Under the pieces are notes generated by a model, which did no database searches, was not told where the DNA came from, and saw only the letters and a program-made list of their open reading frames with translations. 64,000 nt of DNA, from contig CAKTYU010000005.1 of NCBI GenBank assembly GCA_934633985.1, forward strand, positions 62,001 through 126,000. The letters are read 5' to 3'. The position numbers were made by a program, and so were the translations under genes. Below, in pieces: positions 9,001 through 16,437 of the stretch; the first letter of the stretch is position 1; each line of letters starts with the position of its first letter. The stretch comes from an uncultured Clostridia bacterium (GTDB taxonomy: Bacteria; Bacillota; Clostridia; Christensenellales; CAG-138).

Positions 9001-9026
9001 AAATTAGCATTTAGGAGGAAAAAACA

Positions 9027-10298
9027 ATGCTGGATATAAAACGCATTCGTCAGAATCCCGAGGCACTGGTGGAGGCCATGCGCAAGCGCCGCAATAAGGG
9101 CGCGGACGTGACGGCCCTTCTGGAGCTGGACGCAAGGCGCCGCGAGGTGATGCAGGAGGTAGAAAAGCTTAAGGCCCGCCGCAACGAGGGCTCCGCCAGG
9201 GTTCCCGCCATGAAGAAGGCCGGCGAGGACACCACCGCCCTCATGGCCGAGATGAAGGAGCTGGGCGCGCGGGTAAAGGAGCTGGACGACCAGATAGCCA
9301 AAATGGACGAGGAGCTCCAGTCCATGCTGATGAGCGTGCCCAATATACCTCACGAGTCCGTGCCCGAGGGGGCGGACGACAAGGCCAACGTGGAGGTGCG
9401 CCGCTGGTCAGAGCCCGCCGAGTTCGCCTTCGAGCCCAAGGCGCATTGGGACATAGGCGAGGATTTAGGCATACTCGACTTTGCCGCCGCAGGAAAGATA
9501 ACCGGCGCCCGCTTTACGGTATACAAGGGCTTAGGCTCCCGCCTGGAGCGCGCCGTAATAAACTACTATCTGGACACCCACACGCAGAACGGCTATACCG
9601 AGATATTCCCGCCCTATATGGTGAACCGCGCCTCCATGACCGGCACGGGCCAGCTCCCCAAGTTCGAGGAGGACGCCTTCAAGGTGGCTGACACGGATTA
9701 CTTCCTTATCCCCACCGCCGAGGTTCCGGTGACAAATATGCTCCGCGGGGACATAGTGGACGGCGATAAGCTCCCCATAAAATACTGCGCGTACAGCGCC
9801 TGCTTCCGCAGCGAGGCGGGCTCCGCCGGCCGGGATACCCGGGGCCTTATACGCCAGCACCAGTTCAACAAGGTGGAGCTTGTGAAGTTCACCAGGCCGG
9901 AGGACAGCTATGACGAGCTGGAGTCCCTGACCCGGGACGCCGAGAGGGTGCTTCAGGGCCTGGGCCTGCCCTATCATGTGGTGACGCTCTCCACGGGCGA
10001 CCTTGGCTTCTCCAGCGCCAAGACCTACGACATAGAGGTATGGATGCCCAGCTACGGCAGGTACGTGGAGATAAGCTCCTGCTCCAACTTCGAGGACTTC
10101 CAGGCCCGCCGCGCCCAGATACGCTTCCGCCGGGAAAAGGGCGCAAAGCCGGAGCTGGTGCATACCCTCAACGGCTCAGGGGTGGCGGTGGGGCGCACAG
10201 TCGCCGCCATACTGGAGAACTACCAGCAGCCCGACGGCACGGTAAGGGTGCCGGACGCCCTCGTAAAATACATGGGCTGCGAGTACATCGGCAAATAA
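9027..10298 (+). CDS. serS: Seryl-tRNA synthetase
   Basis: A 423-residue class II synthetase with the expected architecture. A long N-terminal coiled-coil tRNA-binding arm (about 30-105, rich in Lys/Glu/Arg heptads) precedes the catalytic domain with motif 2 'CFRSEAGSAGRDTRGL' and motif 3 'GSGVAVGRTVAAILE'. It charges the two tRNA-Ser species encoded at 18.7-18.9 kb and incorporates serine in translation. The ribosome site is 'aggaggaaaa' before ATG 9027. It is preceded by the hairpin array and followed by a strong terminator. Confidence 0.96.
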   Translation: MLDIKRIRQNPEALVEAMRKRRNKGADVTALLELDARRREVMQEVEKLKARRNEGSARVPAMKKAGEDTTALMAEMKELGARVKELDDQIAKMDEELQSMLMSVPNIPHESVPEGADDKANVEVRRWSEPAEFAFEPKAHWDIGEDLGILDFAAAGKITGARFTVYKGLGSRLERAVINYYLDTHTQNGYTEIFPPYMVNRASMTGTGQLPKFEEDAFKVADTDYFLIPTAEVPVTNMLRGDIVDGDKLPIKYCAYSACFRSEAGSAGRDTRGLIRQHQFNKVELVKFTRPEDSYDELESLTRDAERVLQGLGLPYHVVTLSTGDLGFSSAKTYDIEVWMPSYGRYVEISSCSNFEDFQARRAQIRFRREKGAKPELVHTLNGSGVAVGRTVAAILENYQQPDGTVRVPDALVKYMGCEYIGK

Positions 10299-10311
10299 TT
10301 GAGCTAAGCAG

Positions 10312-10333
10312 GAAGCGGCCTCATCGCCGCTTC
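10312..10333. terminator. Bidirectional terminator between serS and the ArsR-AraC gene
   Basis: GAAGCGGC (10312-10319) pairs with GCCGCTTC (10326-10333) across a 6-base loop, followed by a run of seven T on the + strand. It separates two convergent genes; the + strand signal is the stronger one. Confidence 0.85.
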
Positions 10334-10338
10334 TTTTT

Positions 10339-11085
10339 TTATTTTCTTATGAGCCTTCTGTACTCCGTGGGCGGCAGGCCGTATGCCTTTTTGAATTGGG
10401 CGGTGAACTTGCTCTGGCTCTCGTAGCCTACCTCGTTAGCTATCTCCGCCACGCTTTGGTCGGTATCCTTTAATAATTCCGCCGCCCTTTCCATACGGTG
10501 TTCCTTTATGTGGGCGGCTATGGAGCTTCCGTATTCCGCCCGAAAAAGCTCCTTCATGGTGGAGGGGTTCATAAGGAACATCTTGGAAAGCTCCTCTATG
10601 GTTATCCTGCCGGAAAGATCCTCGGTAAGCAGGTCGTGGAGCCTGTGTATGGTATCTATCTGCTCCCGCGGGTAGCCCCGCCGGCCCTGCCCGCACCCCG
10701 CGTCCGGGTCGGGCAGCTGCGGCACCGCCGCCTCCCTCGGGCAGGCTATCTCCATGGTGCGCTCTATCACGGTATGCAGCAGCCGCGCCTGCTCCGTGTC
10801 CGCCGAGCGGTAGAAAACCTCCTTGCCCGCCCTCCGGCTGACTATGAGCCCGCTGGTCTTGAGCTGCCGCAGGTGGTGGGATACCGCAGGGCTGGACATA
10901 TCCATAAGCGCCGAAATATTCAGCACGCACTCCTCGCAGTGGCATAAAAGCCAGAATATGCGTATCCTGCTGCTGTCCGAAAGCTGGCGGAAAAGCTCCG
11001 CCACCGTCTGAAAATCCTCCGCCCTCTGCAGGCGGTCGGAAAGCTGCCCCGCCCCGCCGCGGTGATCATGTGGAAGCTGCGCCAT
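10339..11085 (-). CDS. ArsR/SmtB-AraC fusion metalloregulator
   Basis: A 248-residue protein with two DNA-binding modules. Residues about 22-110 are an ArsR/SmtB winged helix with the family's cysteine-rich recognition of metals ('LLCHCEECVLNI') and the helix 'SSPAVSHHLRQLK'. Residues about 150-248 are an AraC-type double helix-turn-helix ('ITIEELSKMFLMNPSTMKELF' region and 'VAEIANEVGYESQSKFTAQFKKAYGLPPTEYR'-like end). ArsR proteins repress efflux genes until metal binds. The gene is divergent from the HMA/P-type ATPase operon, so it most likely controls that operon and itself. Combining both modules in one chain is uncommon. The metal is inferred to be Zn/Cd/Pb from the ATPase. Confidence 0.85.
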   Translation of the reverse strand: MAQLPHDHRGGAGQLSDRLQRAEDFQTVAELFRQLSDSSRIRIFWLLCHCEECVLNISALMDMSSPAVSHHLRQLKTSGLIVSRRAGKEVFYRSADTEQARLLHTVIERTMEIACPREAAVPQLPDPDAGCGQGRRGYPREQIDTIHRLHDLLTEDLSGRITIEELSKMFLMNPSTMKELFRAEYGSSIAAHIKEHRMERAAELLKDTDQSVAEIANEVGYESQSKFTAQFKKAYGLPPTEYRRLIRK

Positions 11086-11160
11086 TCCCTATACCCTCCC
11101 TTGCCTCTGCTCCGTTTGGCAGTACTTTTCGCCCAAAAGGGAGCTTGGCGGGCTCCCCCG

Positions 11161-11218
11161 TTGACTTCAGGCCCTGTTGAGATTATACTTCAAGCATAAC
11201 AATTAAACAAGTGCTTAA
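11161..11218 (+). promoter_or_regulatory. Promoter and candidate ArsR operator of the metal-efflux operon
   Basis: TTGACT (11161-11166) and TATACT (11184-11189) are spaced by 17 bases. Immediately downstream lies the 16-base imperfect palindrome TTAAACAAGTGCTTAA (11203-11218), seven of eight pairs matching, where a bound ArsR-type repressor would block transcription. The position between the divergent regulator and pump genes supports an operator; binding is inferred. Confidence 0.6.
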
Positions 11219-11259
11219 TCGTTTGAGCGTTAAAGCCACGTGAAAGGAGAAGGGACGAT

Positions 11260-11478
11260 ATGAAAAAGACCTACCGCATAGAGGTGGACTGCGCCAACTG
11301 CGCCAATCTCATGGAGGAGGCCGCCAATAAGACCGAGGGCGTAAAGAGCGCGGTGGTGAACTTTATGGCCCAGCGGATGACTGTGGAGTTTGCGGAGGGC
11401 AGCGAGGAAAAGGCCGTTATAAAGGACGTCCTGCGCGCCTGCAAGCGGGTGGAAGAGGACTGCGAGATATATATTTAA
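11260..11478 (+). CDS. Heavy-metal-associated (HMA) domain protein
   Basis: A 72-residue stand-alone HMA domain of ferredoxin-like fold with the metal motif 'DCANCANLMEEA' (CxxC). Such proteins deliver soft metals to P1B ATPases. Usually the domain is fused to the N-terminus of the pump; here it is a separate gene 21 bases upstream of the pump, which itself begins directly with its membrane region. The ribosome site is 'aaaggagaa' upstream of ATG 11260. The metal is likely Zn, Cd or Pb by association with the pump. Confidence 0.88.
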   Translation: MKKTYRIEVDCANCANLMEEAANKTEGVKSAVVNFMAQRMTVEFAEGSEEKAVIKDVLRACKRVEEDCEIYI

Positions 11479-11499
11479 CGCCCAAAGAGGGGGCATAGC

Positions 11500-13389
11500 A
11501 TGGATAGCATGACTAAAAAACAGAAGAAGATGCTCGCCCGCATAATCGCCTCGGCGCTGCTGCTCGCGGCGGCGAAGCTGTTCAAGGCAGGCGGCTGGGC
11601 GGGGACGGCGCTTTACGCCGCAAGCTACCTCACCATAGGCTATGACATACTGCGCAAGGCGCTGCGCGGCGTCGTGAACCGCCAGATGTTCGATGAAAAC
11701 TTCCTCATGGCGGTGGCCACCGTGGGCGCGATAGCGCTGGCGGTATACGAAAAGACCTACGACTTCGCCGAGGCGGTGGCGGTAATGCTCCTGTACCAGA
11801 TAGGCGAGCTTTTCCAGAGCTGCGCCGTGGGCAAGAGCCGCAGGAGCATCTCCGCCCTTATGGACATACGCCCCGACTATGCAAATATCGAGAGGGACGG
11901 CTCTCTTGAGCAGGTGGAGCCTGATCAGGTGCCGGTGGGCAGCATAATAGTCGTCCAGCCCGGGGAAAAGGTACCCATAGACGGCGAGGTGGCGGAGGGA
12001 GCCTCCTCTCTGGACACCGCCGCCCTGACGGGCGAAAGCCAGCCCCGGGACGTTATGCAGGGGGACGAGATAATAAGCGGCTGCATAAACCTCACCGGCG
12101 TGCTTAGGGTGCGCACCACCAAGCCCTTCGGCGAGTCCACCGTATCGAAAATACTGGAGCTTATGGAGAGCTCCGGCTCCCACAAGTCCCGCTCCGAGAG
12201 CTTCATATCGAAGTTCGCCCGGGCGTATACCCCCGCCGTGTGCTATGCCGCCCTTGCCCTGGCGGTGCTTCCCCCCGTGATAAGCCTTATCATGGGCGAG
12301 CCGGCTCTCTGGGAGACCTGGATATACCGGGCCCTGACCTTCCTCGTAATAAGCTGCCCCTGCGCGCTGGTGATAAGCATACCCCTTAGCTTCTTCGCGG
12401 GGCTGGGGGGCGCCAGCAGGGAGGGCATACTCATAAAGGGCTCCAACTACCTTGAGGCGCTTTCCAAGACCGGCATAGTAGTGTTCGACAAGACCGGCAC
12501 CCTTACCCGGGGCGTGTTCGAGGTCAACGACATACACCACAGCGCCATCCCCGAGGAAAAGCTCATAGAGCTTGCGGCCCTTGCGGAGTGCGCCTCCTCC
12601 CACCCCATAAGCAAGAGCCTGCAAAGGGCATACGGCAGGGAGATAGACCGCCACCGCGTCACCGGCATACAGGAGATAAGCGGCAACGGCGTCGTCGCCC
12701 GCGTGGACGGTGCGGAGGTGGTGGCGGGCAACGCAAGGCTGATGCAGCGCCTCGGCGTGGAATACATGGAGTGCCATAGCGCCGGCACCATAATACACAT
12801 CGCCATAGACGGCAAATACGCAGGGCACGTGGTGATCTCCGACGTGGAGAAGCCCACCTCCCGGGCGGCCATAGCCGAGCTGAAGCGCATAGGCGTGAAA
12901 AAGACCGTGATGCTCACGGGCGATATAGGCAGCGTGGCAGAGTACATGGCGGATAGGCTATGCATAGACGAATACCGCAGCGACCTGCTGCCTGCGGACA
13001 AGGTCGCGGAGGTGGAAAGGCTGCTCGGCGAGACGGGCCGGAGCAAGCTGGCCTTCGTCGGGGACGGCATAAACGACGCGCCGGTGCTTTCCCGTGCGGA
13101 TATAGGCATAGCCATGGGCGCAATGGGCTCCGACGCCGCCATAGAGGCCGCCGACGTGGTGCTCATGGACGACGACCCCATGAAGATAGCCAAGGCCATA
13201 AGGATCTCCCGAAAATGCATAGGCATAGTATGGCAGAACATAATATTCGCCCTCGTCGTAAAGGCGCTGTGCCTGCTCCTTGGCGCGCTGGGCATAGCAA
13301 ACATGTGGGCGGCCATCTTCGCGGACGTGGGCGTGATGGTGCTGGCGGTGCTCAACGCCATGCGGGCGCTGTATGTGCACGGCTTATAG
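11500..13389 (+). CDS. P1B-type heavy-metal-exporting ATPase (Zn/Cd/Pb type)
   Basis: A 629-residue metal pump. It has the TGES actuator motif ('ALTGESQPRD'), the CPC ion site in the sixth membrane helix ('ISCPCALVISIP'), the phosphorylation site 'DKTGTLT', the SHP nucleotide-domain motif ('SSHPISKSL') and 'GDGINDAPVL'. The last helices carry a lysine ('VVKALCLLLG') and an aspartate in 'FADVGVMVLAVLNAMR', as in CadA/ZntA-type P1B-2 pumps, so the likely substrates are Zn2+, Cd2+ or Pb2+ exported from the cytoplasm. No N-terminal HMA domain is present; that domain is encoded separately just upstream. The operon is probably controlled by the divergent ArsR-AraC protein. Confidence 0.92.
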   Translation: MDSMTKKQKKMLARIIASALLLAAAKLFKAGGWAGTALYAASYLTIGYDILRKALRGVVNRQMFDENFLMAVATVGAIALAVYEKTYDFAEAVAVMLLYQIGELFQSCAVGKSRRSISALMDIRPDYANIERDGSLEQVEPDQVPVGSIIVVQPGEKVPIDGEVAEGASSLDTAALTGESQPRDVMQGDEIISGCINLTGVLRVRTTKPFGESTVSKILELMESSGSHKSRSESFISKFARAYTPAVCYAALALAVLPPVISLIMGEPALWETWIYRALTFLVISCPCALVISIPLSFFAGLGGASREGILIKGSNYLEALSKTGIVVFDKTGTLTRGVFEVNDIHHSAIPEEKLIELAALAECASSHPISKSLQRAYGREIDRHRVTGIQEISGNGVVARVDGAEVVAGNARLMQRLGVEYMECHSAGTIIHIAIDGKYAGHVVISDVEKPTSRAAIAELKRIGVKKTVMLTGDIGSVAEYMADRLCIDEYRSDLLPADKVAEVERLLGETGRSKLAFVGDGINDAPVLSRADIGIAMGAMGSDAAIEAADVVLMDDDPMKIAKAIRISRKCIGIVWQNIIFALVVKALCLLLGALGIANMWAAIFADVGVMVLAVLNAMRALYVHGL

Positions 13390-13503
13390 CTTTCGCGGAC
13401 TTTACCTCTCGCACAAAACCCGGCAGGTAGAAATGTTCATAAATCCTTGCTATAATAAACTTAACAGCTTAATTAAATTACTCAAGGAGAGGAGGGCGAC
13501 TGT

Positions 13504-13878
13504 ATGAAAAAGCTGATAGCGTTCGCTTTAACGTTCATTTTTGCGTTGGCCTTGGCTGGCTGCAACAACATAGCTGCCGATGAACCGAAAATGTATACTT
13601 CATCAATGCAGGACGATTTTCCAAACGCTATACCAGCAGAGGTAAATGACAACATCATTCAGAATTGCACAGTTTTTTCAGAAAACCTGGGCTATGAAAC
13701 TGGCGAAATGAAAAAAGCTGTTTTACTTGGCGAGGAATGGTTGAAATCTGTGTATTGCGAAGATGATATGAAGAAGGAACTAATTGACAGCAGCGATATT
13801 GTTGTTATTTTTGAGAATATCCGTTGTGTTGTTGACGCTGAAACCGAGATCGTATTAGGCACTATCCCATTTGTATAA
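13504..13878 (+). CDS. Small lipoprotein of unknown function, AT-rich
   Basis: A 124-residue protein with a lipoprotein signal peptide (hydrophobic helix then lipobox 'LAGC' with Cys at 20). The mature part of about 100 residues is acidic and I do not recognise it; it contains 'GEEWLKSVYCEDDM' and 'IRCVVDAETEIVLGTIPFV'. Base composition is clearly lower in GC than in neighbouring genes and codon use differs (many AAA, GAT, TTT), which suggests recent acquisition. A -10 TATAAT at 13451-13456 with a TAGAAA 17 bases upstream, and 'aaggagagga' before the start, support expression. Confidence 0.7.
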   Translation: MKKLIAFALTFIFALALAGCNNIAADEPKMYTSSMQDDFPNAIPAEVNDNIIQNCTVFSENLGYETGEMKKAVLLGEEWLKSVYCEDDMKKELIDSSDIVVIFENIRCVVDAETEIVLGTIPFV

Positions 13879-13916
13879 ATAAGTAATCCCCCAGTTATAT
13901 GGTAAATACCCAAAAC

Positions 13917-13949
13917 GCGGGAGGGACGGCCCTTGACCGTCCCTCCCGC
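13917..13949. terminator. Strong bidirectional terminator
   Basis: A 13-bp perfect stem (GCGGGAGGGACGG with CCGTCCCTCCCGC, 7-base loop) followed by 'tttgcttttt' on the + strand. It ends the lipoprotein transcript and faces the end of the VWA gene. Confidence 0.88.
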
Positions 13950-13964
13950 TTTGCTTTTTCCCTC

Positions 13965-14609
13965 CTACCTCCTGTTATTATAGTCCTCGTCTATGCGCTC
14001 CTTCCATTCCGTGCCCAGGGGCGCGCTGCACCGCACGGCGGATACCGTTTTGCTGAGCACCTCGTAGTTTAGCCGCGTGCCCTCGCTGTCGGAGCGGTAG
14101 TTCACCGCCCTGTCCGCGCCTATGCCGAACCGCCCCGCGGTCTCCACGGCGTCTATATTCGCGCCGAGGAACAGGAACTCCCAGCCGTGCTTCTCCTTCT
14201 GCCGCTCTATCATGGCCTTTACCTCGTCGCTGCCATAGCTCCTGCTGGCGTTCTCCATGCCGTCCGTCGTGATGATAAAGAGCGTATGCTCCGGCACGTC
14301 CTCCTGCCTTGCGTACTTGTGTACGTTGCCTATGTGGCGTATCGCCCCGCCTATGGCGTCCAGCAGCGCGGTGCAGCCCCCCACGGCGTACTCCTTTTCC
14401 GTTATGGGCGCCACCTCGCCCACGGGCAGGCGGTCGTGTATCACCTGGCTCCCGTTGGCAAAGAGCACCGTGGATATCAGCGCCTCCCCCGCCTCCTGCT
14501 TCTGCTTCTCTATCATGGAGTTAAAGCCCCCTATGGTGTCCGCCTCCAGCCCGCACATGGAGCCGCTCCTGTCCAGTATGAATACTATCTCCGTCAGACC
14601 CTTTTTCAT
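13965..14609 (-). CDS. von Willebrand factor A domain protein
   Basis: A 214-residue protein made almost entirely of one VWA domain. It opens with strand beta-1 and the metal-ion-dependent adhesion site 'FILDRSGSM' (DxSxS); the other MIDAS residues are a threonine near 'GGCTALLDAI' and the aspartate of 'ITTDGMEN'. It has no signal peptide, so it is cytoplasmic. Such stand-alone VWA proteins are common in Firmicutes, often next to tellurite-resistance or chaperone-like genes, but none is here. Start ATG 14609 follows 'aaggagga'. The function is unknown beyond probable metal-dependent protein binding. Confidence 0.82.
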   Translation of the reverse strand: MKKGLTEIVFILDRSGSMCGLEADTIGGFNSMIEKQKQEAGEALISTVLFANGSQVIHDRLPVGEVAPITEKEYAVGGCTALLDAIGGAIRHIGNVHKYARQEDVPEHTLFIITTDGMENASRSYGSDEVKAMIERQKEKHGWEFLFLGANIDAVETAGRFGIGADRAVNYRSDSEGTRLNYEVLSKTVSAVRCSAPLGTEWKERIDEDYNNRR

Positions 14610-14633
14610 TTTTTCATCCTCCTTATATTAAAA

Positions 14634-14676
14634 ATATGGCTGTCCGGCGCTTCAACGCTTCACCTTACAGCCATAT
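14634..14676 (-). terminator. Terminator downstream of the YoaK-like gene
   Basis: ATATGGCTGT (14634-14643) pairs perfectly with ACAGCCATAT (14667-14676), followed by a run of five T in the - direction. It ends transcription from the YoaK-like gene just before the VWA ribosome site. The 23-base loop is long, so a double role as a binding site for a dimeric regulator cannot be excluded. Confidence 0.65.
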
Positions 14677-14748
14677 CTTACATCATTATCCGCGCCGCCC
14701 GGTCGCATGGCAGGCGACATATTAAAAAGGAGGCGAAAAAAAGCCCCG

Positions 14749-15417
14749 CTACGTCTCCGGCACGAACATCAGCAGGAAGCTTATCCAAAGCAGCCCGCAG
14801 CAGAGCCATATCCCCCGCACGCCCAGGCAGCCCGAAAGCATACTCCCAAGCCCCGCGCCTATGCCGAATACGAGTACGACGCCGAAATAGGTCAGGGCCT
14901 TTCGGAGTATCGCCCTGTCCCGCCCCTTGAAATAGGCACAGAGCGCCTCTACGCCGGAGCGCATATTGCCTATGCACATGGTGCTGGCGTAAACGTGGCC
15001 ATGCAGCTTGTGGAAGGCCTGCACCTGCATGGCGCACACGAAGGACACCAGCGCGTTGGCGAGGGCGTCCGCGCCGGAGGGCAGAAAGCCCACCGCCAGC
15101 AGCAGCGCTATCTCCCAAAGCAGTATCATCTGCCGCCAGTGCAGCCCTTTGCAGTGCTTCAGCCGTATATGCATCGCCTCCGTCGCCGCCGTGCCCATTA
15201 TAAACGCCAGTATGGGTATCAGGTATTTTACCGCCGTCTGCCATTCCCCCCGGAACAGCGCCCCGCTGAGCAGCACTATGTTGCCCGTCTGGGCGTTGGC
15301 GAACACGCCGCCCCGGCAGCAATAGGTATAAGCATCCTGAAGGCCCCCGGAAAGTATTATGAACACCGCCGCCCGAAGGCTGTCCGACGTCTGCCTGTGA
15401 AGGTCGCCGCTATACAT
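14749..15417 (-). CDS. YoaK/DUF1275 family membrane protein
   Basis: A 222-residue protein with about six transmembrane helices and the DUF1275 signature 'LSGGLQDAYTYCCRGGVFANAQTGNIV' region near the N-terminus (usual form GxxDaxsfl..GvFvanqTGN). These are proposed small-molecule transporters of unknown substrate. Length is typical. Start ATG 15417 follows 'aaaaggagaa'. It is separated from the bile-salt-hydrolase-like gene by 19 bases and may be co-transcribed with it and with the macro-domain gene. Confidence 0.85.
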   Translation of the reverse strand: MYSGDLHRQTSDSLRAAVFIILSGGLQDAYTYCCRGGVFANAQTGNIVLLSGALFRGEWQTAVKYLIPILAFIMGTAATEAMHIRLKHCKGLHWRQMILLWEIALLLAVGFLPSGADALANALVSFVCAMQVQAFHKLHGHVYASTMCIGNMRSGVEALCAYFKGRDRAILRKALTYFGVVLVFGIGAGLGSMLSGCLGVRGIWLCCGLLWISFLLMFVPET

Positions 15418-15436
15418 TCTTTCTCCTTTTGCGCGG

Positions 15437-16411
15437 TCAGTTCTGCATACGTATCTGCTCGCCGGCCTCCGGCTCGTATGCGATGAGCTCTTTCCCGTCC
15501 AAATTTTCCCTGTGCATATCCACGCCGTTTATGCGGTGGTTGCCGTAGGTGTTGTAGTAGTATATGCCCCTGTCGGCATTGCAGCAGGAGGTGTATAGGG
15601 TTATCTCGTACTTGCCCCCCTCCAGCTCGCAGCAGCCCCTCTGCTGGTCCACGCTGCCGAGAATGTGGAAGAACTGGCTCACGCTCTCCTCCTCCGAGTC
15701 CCCGGATAGCGAGTTCAGCTTTACAAACGCGACGCGCACGAACCTGGACTGGGAGGAAAGGTCCCCGGGCAGCCCCATGCCGCCCATGCCACGGCTGTAT
15801 TTATCCAGCTTCAGCCCCCTGGCGAAGGCGCTTTCCCCGTCCGCCGCCCCGAGGCGCCTGTAATTGTTCAGGTTGAACATCTGATAGTCAAAGGGCGGGT
15901 TGTTGGTGAGCACGCCCACCGGGTTTTCATATACCCTGAGCCCCTCCCTCAGGGCCTCTACGGTTATACACTCCTCCCTGTCCGCGATTATCCAATGTAG
16001 CTGGGCCACGGGCAGCCCCTCCGTAAAGGGGGTATCTATGAGGTTTAGCCGCGCCAACGCCCGCCGCGCCTCCTTTACCGTGGCGCACCTGCCGAGCAGC
16101 CAGGGTATCAGCTCGAACTGGGCGATGTTGTCCCTGCCCTCCGCGGGCTTGTTGTAGCAGGCGTTCCCCACGAAGTTCAGCCCCGCTATGCACAGCCCCT
16201 TTTCGTTCACCGCGTCGTAATACAGGGGATAATCCTGCATGATGCACGCCATGCCTATCATGGCGTAGTGGTTCTCCAGCCTGCCGCCGCCTCGCAGCTC
16301 AAAGCCGTAGCCCCTTGGGGTGATGACCACCTTATCCCCATAGGACACCTCGTAATCCAGCGTCCTGCCGAAGTAAAAGTCCTTTGTCTTATAGGTCGCA
16401 GCCGTACACAT
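15437..16411 (-). CDS. Choloylglycine hydrolase (bile salt hydrolase type)
   Basis: A 324-residue N-terminal-nucleophile hydrolase. After Met1 removal Cys2 becomes the nucleophile ('MCTAATYKTKDFYFGRTLDYE'-type start, with Arg16 and Asp19 of the active site). Further matches are 'GLNFVGNACYN', 'VLTNNPPFDYQ' (the conserved Asn) and 'YSRGMGGMGLPGD' with 'SRFVRVAF' (the conserved Arg). The overall pattern is closer to bile salt hydrolase than to penicillin V acylase, but substrate specificity cannot be fixed by reading. A longer open frame extends upstream; ATG 16411 is chosen because Cys2 must be N-terminal and 'gggaggg' precedes it. It starts 26 bases after the macro-domain gene. Confidence 0.88.
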   Translation of the reverse strand: MCTAATYKTKDFYFGRTLDYEVSYGDKVVITPRGYGFELRGGGRLENHYAMIGMACIMQDYPLYYDAVNEKGLCIAGLNFVGNACYNKPAEGRDNIAQFELIPWLLGRCATVKEARRALARLNLIDTPFTEGLPVAQLHWIIADREECITVEALREGLRVYENPVGVLTNNPPFDYQMFNLNNYRRLGAADGESAFARGLKLDKYSRGMGGMGLPGDLSSQSRFVRVAFVKLNSLSGDSEEESVSQFFHILGSVDQQRGCCELEGGKYEITLYTSCCNADRGIYYYNTYGNHRINGVDMHRENLDGKELIAYEPEAGEQIRMQN

Positions 16412-16437
16412 GGTTTTCCCTCCCGAGTTGTATTTTT

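Noticed and set aside
8860..9020. T-box upstream of serS
   Set aside because: The conserved T-box sequence (AGGGTGGNACCGCG-like) is absent, though several hairpins are present.
11230..12828. A 532-codon - strand frame opposite the HMA and P-type ATPase genes
   Set aside because: Shadow frame with no domain, opposite two well-supported genes and covering their promoter-proximal region.
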